Source: Clostridiaceae bacterium AM27-36LB (lineage in GTDB: Bacteria > Bacillota > Clostridia > Lachnospirales > Lachnospiraceae). Taken from it: a stretch of DNA of 64,000 nucleotides. Shown piece by piece: positions 8,578-16,863 of this stretch. The stretch lies in assembly GCA_003480725.1 (NCBI GenBank), contig QUJQ01000003.1:435515-499514 (forward strand), written 5' to 3'. The notes beneath the pieces were generated by a model. The model did no database searches and was not told the DNA's origin. It worked only from the letters and a program-made list of their open reading frames with translations. Both the position numbers and the translations under genes were made by a program. Numbering within the stretch: the first letter of the stretch is position 1; every line of letters starts with the position of its first letter.

Positions 8578-9625
8578 TCCAGTTCTCCAGTTCATGCCGG
8601 AGTGCATCAAGGAGCTGATCTTCCGGCAACTTCTGTACGATCTCGCCATGCTTGATCAGAAGACCGATGCCGTCTCCTCCGGCAATTCCGATGTCTGCTT
8701 CCTTTGCCTCTCCAGGTCCGTTTACCACACATCCCATAACAGCCACCTTAATATCCAGTGGGAAGCCGGATACCATGGTCTCTACTTTATTTGCCAGACC
8801 GATCAGATCGATCTTCGTACGTCCACAGGTCGGACAGGATACCACCTCGATCCCACCTTTGCGAAGTCCCAGAGTACGAAGGATCAGTTTTGCGGACTTG
8901 ATCTCTTCAACTGGATCACCAGTCAGGGAGACACGGATCGTATCACCGATCCCCTGGCTTAAGATGATGCCAAGACCCACAGCAGATTTGATATTTCCGG
9001 AAAACAGAGTCCCTGCTTCGGTAATGCCTACATGAAGTGGATGATCGGTCTTGTCTGCGATCAGCTGATGCGCCTTCGCACACATCATAACATCTGAAGA
9101 TTTAATGCTGATGACCAGATTGTCATAGCCCAGGTCCTCAATGATCTTTACTTTATCAAGCGCACTTTCCACAATGCCTTCTGCAGTCACACCATGGTAT
9201 TTCTCCACCAGCTCTTTTTCCAGAGAACCGCTGTTCACTCCCACACGGATAGGGATATTGCGCTCCCTTGCAGTGTCTACCACTGCTTTGATTCGGTCAA
9301 GGCTTCCGATATTTCCTGGATTGATGCGGATCTTGTCTGCTCCATTTTCCATGGCTGCAATGGCCATCTTATAGTCAAAATGAATGTCTGCCACCAACGG
9401 AATGGTGATCTGCTTTTTGATCTCCTTGATCGCCTCTGCCGCCTCCTTGGTGGGTACGGTACAACGGATGATCTCACAACCTGCTTCCGTCAGTCTGTGG
9501 ATCTGCTCTACCGTCGCTTTTACATCTTCTGTTCTTGTATTTGTCATGGACTGGATCAGGATCGGATTCCCTCCGCCGATGACCCGGTCTCCAATCTTCA
9601 CTACTTTTGTATGATCTCGATACAT
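8570..9625 (-). CDS. ispG: 4-hydroxy-3-methylbut-2-en-1-yl diphosphate synthase (flavodoxin)
   Basis: IspG (GcpE) converts MEcPP to HMBPP in the non-mevalonate isoprenoid pathway using a [4Fe-4S] cluster. The 351-residue protein is a TIM barrel starting with the IQSMTNT motif and a C-terminal iron-sulfur domain with CPTCGR and the third ligand in VMGCVVNGPGEAKEADIG. This is the short two-domain bacterial form. AAGGAG lies 9 bp before the ATG. It sits 27 bp after the ftsW/rodA-type gene and overlaps polC by 8 bp, so translation of polC is probably coupled to it. Confidence 0.96.
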   Translation of the reverse strand: MYRDHTKVVKIGDRVIGGGNPILIQSMTNTRTEDVKATVEQIHRLTEAGCEIIRCTVPTKEAAEAIKEIKKQITIPLVADIHFDYKMAIAAMENGADKIRINPGNIGSLDRIKAVVDTARERNIPIRVGVNSGSLEKELVEKYHGVTAEGIVESALDKVKIIEDLGYDNLVISIKSSDVMMCAKAHQLIADKTDHPLHVGITEAGTLFSGNIKSAVGLGIILSQGIGDTIRVSLTGDPVEEIKSAKLILRTLGLRKGGIEVVSCPTCGRTKIDLIGLANKVETMVSGFPLDIKVAVMGCVVNGPGEAKEADIGIAGGDGIGLLIKHGEIVQKLPEDQLLDALRHELENWND

Positions 9626-9652
9626 CTTAAACTTCTCCTTCCCTTATCATTT

Positions 9653-10849
9653 TTATAAATGAGCTTCCCTGGCTTCATCCAGGCGCTTCTGAATACTGTA
9701 TTTATTAACGCTTAGCACCAGCCCGATCTCCATCAGCAAAAATACGGATGCCGAACCTCCGTAACTGAAGAATGGCAAGGTAACTCCTGTAGTCGGAAAC
9801 AACCCTGTCACGACCAGCAGGTTCAGGATTACCTGCAATGCAATGTGGGAAAATACACCAATAGTGAGCATTCTTCCCAGCATATCCTCTGCAGTCTGTG
9901 AAATGGTATAGATCCGGTACAACAAAAAGATGAACAGTAAGATTACCAGACCTGCGCCGAAGATTCCCAGTTCCTCGCAGATAATAGAAAATATGTAATC
10001 ATTGTAAGGTTCCGGGATCTTACCCAGCTTCTGGATGCTGTTTCCCAGACCCTTGCCCCATAATCCACCGCTTCCGATGGCATAGAGTCCCTGCAGCGCC
10101 TGCATGGCTTTCCCGGTCTCATATTCATAAGGATCCAGCCATGCGCGGATACGCTCAAAACGGAAGCTCTCTGCTGCCTGTGCCGGGTCCATGCTGGCCA
10201 CATAGTAGACAATAGCCGTCACTCCAACGCCGACAATCAGAATCGCCACAATGAATTTCCAGTATTCCGGATGTACCACAAACATCATAAATGCTGCTGT
10301 CCCTAGAATGATCACAGCAGAACTCATGTTATCGCTGACTTTCCAGATCAACACTGCAATAATGCCTGCTGGAATCATGATCTTGATCATGGACAGCCAG
10401 CTCTTGATATGTCTCCCTTTTGCTGTCAGCAATGTTGCCATAAAGACGATCATCAATATTTTGACAGGCTCTGCCACCTGTACCTGTACTGGTCCCAGCT
10501 GTACCCACCTGGTCGCCTCATTTGCCGTAATTGCCAATGGCGTGAACAACAACGCCACGAACCCAAAGCAGGCAAGATAGCCCACACCTGCAAACCGGCA
10601 GATCCAGTGATAGTTAACGCCAGCCACCACCAGCATGGCCAACACTCCCACCATACTGAATACCACCTGTCGTTTCAGGAAGTACATGGAATCGTTGTTA
10701 AAAGCAGAACTCATTCCTGCTTTATAATAACTGGCACTATAGATCATGATAAAGCCAAATACCATGATAAAAAAAAGCACAACCAGAAGGTTCGTATCCA
10801 TCCCTAACGGGCCGAACTGAAAGATCCGGTTCCTTCTTTTACGAGCCAT
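9653..10849 (-). CDS. FtsW/RodA/SpoVE-family peptidoglycan glycosyltransferase
   Basis: A 398-residue SEDS polytopic membrane protein with about ten hydrophobic segments. SEDS proteins polymerise lipid II into glycan strands together with a class B penicillin-binding protein. Visible signatures are the conserved region with ARAWLDPYEY-type loop (RIRAWLDPYEYETGKAMQALQGLYAIGSGG lies around 229-258), the catalytic Asp neighbourhood, IPEPYNDYIFSIICEELG, and FFSYGGSA near the C-terminus. FtsW, RodA and SpoVE are not separable by eye; the isolated position between folA (3-bp gap) and ispG gives no hint of division versus elongation. Confidence 0.88.
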   Translation of the reverse strand: MARKRRNRIFQFGPLGMDTNLLVVLFFIMVFGFIMIYSASYYKAGMSSAFNNDSMYFLKRQVVFSMVGVLAMLVVAGVNYHWICRFAGVGYLACFGFVALLFTPLAITANEATRWVQLGPVQVQVAEPVKILMIVFMATLLTAKGRHIKSWLSMIKIMIPAGIIAVLIWKVSDNMSSAVIILGTAAFMMFVVHPEYWKFIVAILIVGVGVTAIVYYVASMDPAQAAESFRFERIRAWLDPYEYETGKAMQALQGLYAIGSGGLWGKGLGNSIQKLGKIPEPYNDYIFSIICEELGIFGAGLVILLFIFLLYRIYTISQTAEDMLGRMLTIGVFSHIALQVILNLLVVTGLFPTTGVTLPFFSYGGSASVFLLMEIGLVLSVNKYSIQKRLDEAREAHL

Positions 10850-10852
10850 CTA

Positions 10853-11347
10853 TCAGGCCTCCCGTCTCTCATACCGGCAAAAACGGAATTCCAGATCAAA
10901 ATAAGTCTTCTCTTCACTTTCACCGGTCAGTACCCAGGCCGGATCCTCTTCCAGATTCGGGAACCAGGCATCTGCATCATAGACATGATCCGTTCTTGTC
11001 ACATGTGCCACGTCACAGTACGGAAGAAATTCCTTATAAATAGAATCTCCGCCGATGATGTACACGTCTTCGCTGTTATATTTTTTCAGTTCTTCCAGAA
11101 CTTCCTCTACGGAGTGGCAGATAATGGCACCCTTCACCTGATAGTTTGGATTTCTGGTCAGAATAATGTTCGTACGGTTCTTAAGCGGCTGTCCGCCCGG
11201 GAAGGTATCCAGTGTCTTTCTTCCCAGCACCACTACTTTTCCGGTAGTCTCAGAACGGAAGAATTTCATATCCTCCGGTATGCTCACCAAAAGTTTTCCT
11301 CTATAGCCAATGGCCCAGTTACTGTCCACATTTACAATCAGATTCAT
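10853..11347 (-). CDS. folA: Dihydrofolate reductase
   Basis: Reduces dihydrofolate to tetrahydrofolate with NADPH, regenerating the cofactor consumed by thymidylate synthase. The 164-residue protein has the family length and motifs: the N-terminal NVDSNWAIGYRGKLL with the Met20-loop region, FFRSETTGKVVVLGRKT for the NADPH-binding strand-helix, and YIIGGDSIYKEFL with the GG dinucleotide. thyA ends 40 bp upstream and an SEDS gene begins 3 bp downstream, so thyA and folA are transcribed together, matching their metabolic coupling. Confidence 0.95.
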   Translation of the reverse strand: MNLIVNVDSNWAIGYRGKLLVSIPEDMKFFRSETTGKVVVLGRKTLDTFPGGQPLKNRTNIILTRNPNYQVKGAIICHSVEEVLEELKKYNSEDVYIIGGDSIYKEFLPYCDVAHVTRTDHVYDADAWFPNLEEDPAWVLTGESEEKTYFDLEFRFCRYERREA

Positions 11348-11387
11348 CTTTTATCCTCCTGAATATCTCTCTGTTATGCCGCGGTTA

Positions 11388-12236
11388 TTATACTGCGATC
11401 GGAATATTTTTCACCTGCGGTCCTGCCTGATAGTCTTCCACGATCAGATCCGCAGTAGTAAATGCATAAAAATCTTTAACTTCCGGGTTCAGGGATACCT
11501 TTGGCGCCGGGTAAGTCTCTCTGCCTATCAGCTCTTTTACCACATCCACGTGACGGTCATAAATATGTGCGTCCGCGATCACATGAAGCAGTTCGCCCGG
11601 AATCATATTGCAGGACTGTGCCACCATCATAAGCAGGATCGCATACTGACATACGTTCCAGTTATTTGCTGCCAGCACATCCTGAGAGCGCTGGTTCAAC
11701 ACCATATTTAAGGTAAGTCTGTCCTCTCCCGGTGTCTGTGTCACATTCCATGTGGTGCTGTAGGCACAGGGATACAGATGCATCTCGCTTAAGTCCGCAT
11801 GCACATAGGTGTTCGTCATGATCCGGCGGCTGAACGGATTATTTTTCAGATCATACAGGACCCGGTCCATCTGATCAAACATGCCTTCTTTGTATTTGCT
11901 CTTTACGCCGATCTGATAGCCATAAGCTTTTCCGATGGAACCGGTCTCATCTGCCCACTCATCCCATACATGGCTGTTCAGGTCATGAATATTGGCTGAT
12001 TTTTTCTGATAGATCCACAGGATCTCATCCATACAGCTCTTCAGTGCTGTCTTTCTCAGTGTGATCGCCGGAAATTCCTTTCTCAGGTCATAACGGTTCA
12101 CTACTCCGAATCGTTTGATTGTATATGCAAAGCTTCCGTCTTCCCATTTAGGACGAACCTTTTCTCCTTCCGTACTGGTCCCATGTTCCAGAATATCGTG
12201 ACACATATTGATAAAAAGCTGGTCTGCGTAACTCAT
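11388..12236 (-). CDS. thyA: Thymidylate synthase
   Basis: Makes dTMP from dUMP using methylenetetrahydrofolate as carbon donor and reductant. The 282-residue protein has the catalytic region with YPCAYSTTWNV, RSQDVLAANNWNVCQYAILL, and the C-terminal half including HVIADAHIYDRHVDVV. In most ThyA proteins the nucleophilic Cys lies in a PPCH motif; here the equivalent segment reads LYPCAYS, as in the divergent Firmicute branch. The frame extends to 12305, but the promoter -10 and -35 occupy that extension and MSYADQLF at 12236 is preceded by GAGAGGATC. First gene of the thyA-folA-SEDS-ispG-polC run. Confidence 0.93.
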   Translation of the reverse strand: MSYADQLFINMCHDILEHGTSTEGEKVRPKWEDGSFAYTIKRFGVVNRYDLRKEFPAITLRKTALKSCMDEILWIYQKKSANIHDLNSHVWDEWADETGSIGKAYGYQIGVKSKYKEGMFDQMDRVLYDLKNNPFSRRIMTNTYVHADLSEMHLYPCAYSTTWNVTQTPGEDRLTLNMVLNQRSQDVLAANNWNVCQYAILLMMVAQSCNMIPGELLHVIADAHIYDRHVDVVKELIGRETYPAPKVSLNPEVKDFYAFTTADLIVEDYQAGPQVKNIPIAV

Positions 12237-12276
12237 GGATCGTGATCCTCTCTTTCTTCTATGACAATTAAGTACA

Positions 12277-12305
12277 ATTATATCGCATCCCCCGGAGGCT
12301 TGCAA
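12277..12305 (-). promoter_or_regulatory. thyA operon promoter
   Basis: Minus strand TTGCAA (12305-12300), exact 17-bp spacer, consensus TATAAT (12282-12277), about 40 bp before the thyA ATG. It fixes the thyA start at 12236. Confidence 0.75.
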
Positions 12306-12322
12306 GAGTTGTCGTTTGGAGT

Positions 12323-12494
12323 ATGAGAGGGAGAGGCACTAGTTGCTGACAGTTGTGCAGAGGGACCGCTTCCGCTAAGTCCTCGTCCAATGGTACTAAC
12401 CTTCGACTATCGCCAAAGGCTCAGTCTCAGGAAGTACCAGGACTGCGGGACGTCCCCTGTACAATCTGTCAGCAACCATCCCTCCCTCTCTCAT
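12323..12494 (+). ncRNA. Structured RNA-like element, copy A (unassigned family)
   Basis: A 172-base unit closed by a long inverted repeat: GAGAGGGAG pairs with CTCCCTCTC, then GTTGCTGACAG (12342-12352) with CTGTCAGCAAC (12466-12476). Inside, nested pairings GAGGGAC/GTCCCC, AGTCC/GGACT, GGTACT/AGTACC and an apical GACT...GCC-AAA-GGC...AGTC hairpin are all possible. The core is nearly identical to copy B at 12577-12754 on the other strand, while both the closing and apical stems differ by compensating changes. No open frame and no clear own promoter or T-run. Strand is a guess; the fold is nearly symmetric. A miniature transposable element is the main alternative. Confidence 0.6.
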
Positions 12495-12576
12495 TTACAA
12501 ATCTTCGCCACGCATGAATTGTCCAAAGTCTTTCACCTGACTTTTAGAGGAGGAAAAATCCGGCAGGGCTTTGACA

Positions 12577-12754
12577 CGATATGCGCAGGAGCGGTGCAGG
12601 CACAGACAGATTGTAAAGGGGACGTCCGCAGTCCCGGTACTTCCTGAAATCAAGCGGGTAGCGCAGATTGAAGGTTAGTACCGCTGGATCGAGGACCTAG
12701 CGAGAGCGGTCCCTCTGAACAACTGTCTGTGCCTGAACTGCTTCTACGCACGCA
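12577..12754 (-). ncRNA. Structured RNA-like element, copy B (inverted relative to A)
   Basis: Reverse-strand counterpart of the unit at 12323-12494. Closing stem CAGGCACAGACAG (12735-12723) with CTGTCTGTGCCTG (12609-12597), extended by about 15 further pairs rich in G-U. The core keeps CAGAGGGACCGCT, GTCCTCG, GGTACTAACCTTC, AGGAAGTACC and ACGTCCCC. The apical hairpin is AATC...GCG/CGC...GATT, different in sequence from copy A but still paired. Its minus-strand 5' end lies directly after the T-run of the alpha/beta-hydrolase terminator, so it might also be made by read-through. Confidence 0.6.
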
Positions 12755-12761
12755 AAAAAGA

Positions 12762-12800
12762 AGCCCTGCCACGCAGATGTTTCATCTACAAAGCAGGGTT
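12762..12800 (-). terminator. Terminator after the alpha/beta hydrolase gene
   Basis: Minus strand AACCCTGC ... GCAGGGCTT stem enclosing a second small stem (GTAGATG/CATCTGC-type), followed by CTTTTTT (12761-12755). Confidence 0.75.
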
Positions 12801-12817
12801 CCATATTCTCAGGAGAC

Positions 12818-13675
12818 TTACTCTCCCAGCACTTCTTTCATAAATTGCGCGATATATTCTGCCAGTGCCATACGGACATTGCACATGCAATGATCGCAGT
12901 CGAAAGTGATCTGCTTCTGCACAGCCACTGTATCGTGTTCTTTCAGGCGGTTCCACAAAGGCATTATCATATGTTTGCCAGGTGCGATATCATCTCCACC
13001 TCCAACTACGATACACATATTCCGATCCTTCACATCTTCAAAGGCATCTGCAAAGCAATACGCTTCTTTATGTGCATCCGCATCCTTGTAGATGGCTTCC
13101 AATCCGTCACTTTGAAGAACACTTCCTTCCTCTATCAGTCCCCGGAACCGTTCCCCCTGCCCATGAAGCAGATAATAGGAAGGATCATAGGGGGTCATCA
13201 GGATGATTCCTTTTACCCACGGCAGACGTCTGCCGCTCTGAAGTGCGGTATTGCCGCCCATACTATGTCCGCACAGGAAAATACTGTCAGGATCGATCTT
13301 CCATTTTTCACAGATTTCAGGACTTCTGACCCATTCTGCAATGTGCACCATATCTTCCACGCAGTTAGAGATCAGATATTTTCCTTCTGAGCCCCAGGCT
13401 CCCCGATGATGGGGTGTCAGTACCACACATCCGATACGGCGTAATGCCTGTGCCAGATCATCATTGCGTGCCGTCCCCGGAAATCCGTGGATCAATATCA
13501 CGCAGGGTCTTAAAGCTTCATAACTGCCATCCGGGATCAGTACTGATCCATACAGATGACTTCCCTCGCTGATGATGTCAAGAGCATCCGCTCCAGCAGC
13601 CTCCACGCCCGGTTCATTAGGCTTATCCTTGCCTAAATATTCCAGTCTCAGCCGCTTTTTAACATTTGCACTCAT
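12818..13675 (-). CDS. Alpha/beta hydrolase (dienelactone hydrolase/peptidase-like)
   Basis: A 285-residue alpha/beta-hydrolase fold protein. The oxyanion-hole motif is HGFPGTARN (about 75-83), the nucleophile elbow is GHSMGG (about 136-141, Ser138), and a late Asp/His pair is suggested by GGGDDIAPG and FDCDHCMCNVR. No signal peptide, so cytoplasmic. The substrate cannot be deduced; S9-type acylaminoacyl peptidases and dienelactone hydrolases share this pattern. Its ATG is 2 bp after the stop of the sodium:alanine symporter gene, so the two are co-transcribed, which hints at a role in handling an imported amino-acid or peptide-like substrate. Confidence 0.82.
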   Translation of the reverse strand: MSANVKKRLRLEYLGKDKPNEPGVEAAGADALDIISEGSHLYGSVLIPDGSYEALRPCVILIHGFPGTARNDDLAQALRRIGCVVLTPHHRGAWGSEGKYLISNCVEDMVHIAEWVRSPEICEKWKIDPDSIFLCGHSMGGNTALQSGRRLPWVKGIILMTPYDPSYYLLHGQGERFRGLIEEGSVLQSDGLEAIYKDADAHKEAYCFADAFEDVKDRNMCIVVGGGDDIAPGKHMIMPLWNRLKEHDTVAVQKQITFDCDHCMCNVRMALAEYIAQFMKEVLGE

Positions 13676-13677
13676 GG

Positions 13678-15078
13678 TTATGATGCTGCTCCCTTCTTAT
13701 GTGTTCTATCATATTCGTCGAAGAATTCCTTTGCATCTTTTACTACAACACCACCGAACAGGAACAGAGACAATAAGTTCGGCAATGCCATAAGACCATT
13801 TGCCACATCTGCTGCATTCCACATGATAGATACGCTGACCAGTGCTCCCAGGGAACAGATCACACAATGCATCACGCGGAACACGATCACACTTTTTGCT
13901 CCGAAGAGGAATGCAAATGCAGATTCACCATATGTATACCATCCGAACATGGTAGAGAAGCAGAACAGTAAGAGGCTGATCATCATGATCACATTACCGA
14001 AGCTTCCAAAGTTCATCTGAAATGCCATGGATGCCAGTGCAGTTCCATCAGTCACACCGGAGTTCCATACGCCAGTAGTCAGGATCAGTAAAGAGGTAAC
14101 TGTACAGATCACCATCGTATCGAAAAACACCTCAATGATACCGTACAGAGACTGTCTGGTAGGCTTATCAACGATTGCAGTTGCATGCACGATTGCAGAA
14201 GAACCGATACCTGCCTCGTTGGAGAATACACCACGGGATACACCTTTCTGGATGGCAAACGCCATGGTTGCACCAGCCACACCGCCAACTGCTGCATCAC
14301 CGGTAAATGCAGATTTTACTACATAATAGATGGCAGTCGGGATCATATTTGCATGAAGGATAATAATGATCAAACTGAATCCAATATAGATCAGTGCCAT
14401 AACCGGAGTCAGGACAGTCGTTACATTTGCGATCTTTTTCAGACCACCACAGACTACCAGTCCATCCAGTACCAGAACAACAATTGCAACTACCCACAGC
14501 GGGATACCGATTCCAGTCTCACCATTCAGAGAATTTGCAATGGTATTTGCCTGAAGTGCTCCACAGGAAATGAAAGATACCATGACGGTAAATACAGCAA
14601 ATGCGCCTCCCAGAATCTTACCTAAGGTCTTGTTCTTCATTCCTCTGGAAAGAATGTACATAACACCGCCTCGGAAGTTGCCTGCCTCATCCTGAATTCT
14701 GTAATGCATGGCAAGACAGATCTCAGAGAACTTCGTTGCCATACCAAGAAGAGATGCAACCCACATCCAGAAGATCGCGCCCGGTCCACCGATGGCAATC
14801 GCTGCAGCGATTCCTACAATATTACCATTTCCTACGCAGGAAGAAAGCGCGGTTGCCAGTGCTTTGAAGGACTTGATCTGTCCTACCTCTTTGCCGTTCT
14901 CATCCTTGCCACCAATGTTTCCCACACATTCACGGAATGCCATCCCAAATCTGCGGAACTGCACACCTCGCAGGCGAATGGTCATCATGATACCAACTCC
15001 AAAATACACACATAACATGATAGGACCAAACAGGAAATTGATCAATGTTACCAATACTCCATTAATTGCTTCTGTCAT
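13678..15078 (-). CDS. Sodium:alanine/glycine symporter (AGCS family)
   Basis: A 466-residue integral membrane protein with about eleven hydrophobic segments, the length of AGCS (DagA/AlsT) carriers that import alanine or glycine with sodium. Family signatures visible: GNIVGIAAAIAIGGPGA with the conserved N-x-x-G region (about 83-99), FWMWVASLLGMATKFSEI, and SRGVFSNEAGIGSSAIVHA (about 280-298). GGAGG lies 6 bp before the ATG. It leads a two-gene transcript with the alpha/beta hydrolase from its own promoter. Preference between alanine and glycine cannot be told. Confidence 0.92.
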   Translation of the reverse strand: MTEAINGVLVTLINFLFGPIMLCVYFGVGIMMTIRLRGVQFRRFGMAFRECVGNIGGKDENGKEVGQIKSFKALATALSSCVGNGNIVGIAAAIAIGGPGAIFWMWVASLLGMATKFSEICLAMHYRIQDEAGNFRGGVMYILSRGMKNKTLGKILGGAFAVFTVMVSFISCGALQANTIANSLNGETGIGIPLWVVAIVVLVLDGLVVCGGLKKIANVTTVLTPVMALIYIGFSLIIIILHANMIPTAIYYVVKSAFTGDAAVGGVAGATMAFAIQKGVSRGVFSNEAGIGSSAIVHATAIVDKPTRQSLYGIIEVFFDTMVICTVTSLLILTTGVWNSGVTDGTALASMAFQMNFGSFGNVIMMISLLLFCFSTMFGWYTYGESAFAFLFGAKSVIVFRVMHCVICSLGALVSVSIMWNAADVANGLMALPNLLSLFLFGGVVVKDAKEFFDEYDRTHKKGAAS

Positions 15079-15146
15079 ACACTACCTCCAGTTTTTCGTC
15101 CGTTTAGCAGATACAATCGTCCGCTCTTCGGGAACAATTTTAGTTT

Positions 15147-15175
15147 AGTATAGTACAATATTACAGTATCAGCAA
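15147..15175 (-). promoter_or_regulatory. Promoter of the AGCS symporter operon
   Basis: Minus strand TTGCTG (15175-15170), 17-bp spacer, TATACT (15152-15147), about 70 bp upstream of the symporter start. No riboswitch-like fold is evident in the short leader. Confidence 0.6.
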
Positions 15176-15290
15176 CCCTAATTTTCCATTTCCTTAAATT
15201 TTTTCGACCATATTCGATCTTATTTTTCCAGTTCAGAGGTACAGAACAGGCAGCGGATCGCACTTTTGTGTTGTTCTCCTCGTAATATTT

Positions 15291-16217
15291 TTATCGATTT
15301 ACCGAATATGCCATCCGGCGGTATGCATGTCTGGCTCCACGGATCGCTTTGGAATAAGCCAGAATGTTTTCCGGCAGTGCCATGCCGGTGTAGCCGGAAT
15401 CTCCCAGATGATGGATATCTGTTCCTGCCATCTTGCACATAAGAGCGATCTGGCGGATGGTCTCCGTATCAGCTCCCTCCTGAGAGGTTCCGATAGAAGT
15501 CATGGTCAGCACGCCTCTGCTGTGGGCTTCTTTGACCAGGCTTCTTACATATTCCATGGCGATGCCTGGAACTGTACCAGGAGCCGGGAACAGGACAATA
15601 TCTGCCCCTGCGCCGATAAATTCTTCCACATCCCGCGCTGTGATAATATGCTCACCAGCCTCCGACGGGATACCCGATGCATGCATCTTGCCTGCTGCCA
15701 GGATCATCTTATCTCCCACTGCCGCTTTCAGCCTACGCAAAGTATCAGTAATCGCTCCGTTAGAGACGCCGTTACCGGGATTTCCGGTAAGCAGGATCAT
15801 GTCCACACCCATCTCACAGGCTTTCACTGCATTTTCCACTGTCGCCCGGCGTCCCGGTGACATTTTCCACATGTTGTCCGGATCTTCTCCACCGGCGTTA
15901 TCCTCCACCGGTTCCAGATTGATACCGACCATGCGGCCGGTCAATCGCTTCAGCTCCCGGACACAGTCTTCCGGCTTCACCTTTGGCAGACCCTGAATCA
16001 CCGGATCCTGCACATCAAAGATGTTGAGCAGCAGAATATCTGCTCCCATGGATGCCGTAAACTCCGCATTGGTAATATTTCCAAGCATGGGAAGCACGGT
16101 TCCGATGCTCTCACAGGCGATCACTCGCCCCTCGCTTCCACTGATACTGGACAGCCAGTCCTCTTTTTTGAAGGTCACAAAATCTGATGTGACACAATCC
16201 AACATTCTCTTTGCCAT
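15291..16217 (-). CDS. Conserved TIM-barrel-type protein of unknown function
   Basis: A 308-residue cytoplasmic protein. It looks like a (beta/alpha)8 barrel: repeated strand-end motifs such as GADILLLNIF, GINLEPVED, GVDMILLTGNPGNGVSN, MILAAGKMHASGI, GADIVLFPAPGTVPG and ending with DIHHLGDSGYTGM. Homologues in anaerobes have been labelled PEP-phosphonomutase-like or haloacid-dehalogenase-like without evidence; it lacks the EDK motif of true PEP mutase, so I give no reaction. Start at 16217 has AAAGGGG 7 bp upstream; a longer frame to 16283 overlaps the Cys-rich gene. Co-transcribed with the 65-residue Cys-rich gene, whose stop is 2 bp away. Confidence 0.75.
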   Translation of the reverse strand: MAKRMLDCVTSDFVTFKKEDWLSSISGSEGRVIACESIGTVLPMLGNITNAEFTASMGADILLLNIFDVQDPVIQGLPKVKPEDCVRELKRLTGRMVGINLEPVEDNAGGEDPDNMWKMSPGRRATVENAVKACEMGVDMILLTGNPGNGVSNGAITDTLRRLKAAVGDKMILAAGKMHASGIPSEAGEHIITARDVEEFIGAGADIVLFPAPGTVPGIAMEYVRSLVKEAHSRGVLTMTSIGTSQEGADTETIRQIALMCKMAGTDIHHLGDSGYTGMALPENILAYSKAIRGARHAYRRMAYSVNR

Positions 16218-16219
16218 AG

Positions 16220-16417
16220 TTACCCCTTTCTCTCCCTGCTCTTTGCCTCTTCCCAGATGGTGCACGCTGCACTGTTGGGACATTTCTCCGGATTGCAGTC
16301 AAATTCCGTCAGCGTCACGCTTCCATCATCCCCCTGCTCATATTCACAGCAGATGGTCCGCGTCTCGTTGCTGGTCCGGCAGAAACCGCTGATAAATTCT
16401 TCCAGGATCTCACCCAT
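16220..16417 (-). CDS. Small Cys-rich protein, putative metal-binding
   Basis: A 65-residue hydrophilic protein with six cysteines (13, 23, 24, 41, 46, 52), arranged as FCR...ICCEYE...DCNPEKCPNSAAC. The pattern suggests a zinc or iron-sulfur site, but no family is recognised. The ATG has AGGAGG at 7 bp. It ends 2 bp before the start of the TIM-barrel gene, making a tight pair; a function in metal supply or as a subunit of the barrel protein is only a guess. Coding is supported by the ribosome site, acidic composition and the tight spacing. Confidence 0.7.
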   Translation of the reverse strand: MGEILEEFISGFCRTSNETRTICCEYEQGDDGSVTLTEFDCNPEKCPNSAACTIWEEAKSRERKG

Positions 16418-16523
16418 ACTTTTTCCTCCTGTTCCATAGTTCCTCTTTTCTGTGTATACTATACCATGAAACCATGTTACAATGAACAGGCAATCCTGAA
16501 AAAAAGAAAGGCAATTTTTATCT

Positions 16524-16787
16524 ATGGAACATCTTTTTTATTATTATCTGATCGTGATCAATGTTCTCGCATTTGCGCTGATGGGCATTGACAAATCCAA
16601 GGCAAAACGGCATCTGTGGCGGATCCCGGAGAAGACTTTATTCCTGTCCGCACTGCTTGGAGGCGGCGCCGGGGCCATTATCGGCATGTACTTTTTCCAT
16701 CACAAGACTCGTCACTGGTACTTTGTGATGGGCATGCCAATGATCTTAATCGCAGAAGTTGCTATTTATTTGTATTTTATCCGCTGA
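16524..16787 (+). CDS. DUF1294 family membrane protein
   Basis: An 87-residue protein with three hydrophobic segments and the DUF1294 signature: NVLAFALMGIDKSKAKR near the N-terminus, RIPEKTLFLSALLGGGAGA in the middle and MYFFHHKTRHWYF near the C-terminus. The family is widespread and small; function unknown. It stands alone on the plus strand, divergent from the Cys-rich gene and upstream of the LysR gene (76 bp gap). Confidence 0.85.
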   Translation: MEHLFYYYLIVINVLAFALMGIDKSKAKRHLWRIPEKTLFLSALLGGGAGAIIGMYFFHHKTRHWYFVMGMPMILIAEVAIYLYFIR

Positions 16788-16863
16788 ATCGCTTGAAAAA
16801 AGCAGTGGTATCTATTATTATCATTACTAAGAATACATAATTTTCATAAGGAAGACTAATAAA

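Noticed and set aside
12323..12754. 5S rRNA or 6S RNA as identity of the paired elements
   Set aside because: GGTACT resembles 5S loop sequence, but the remainder and the two inverted copies do not fit 5S; 6S would be single copy with a central bubble. Left unassigned.
15075..15263. 62-codon GTG frame upstream of the AGCS symporter
   Set aside because: It spans the symporter promoter and ends in its start region; the ribosome site is too far from the GTG.
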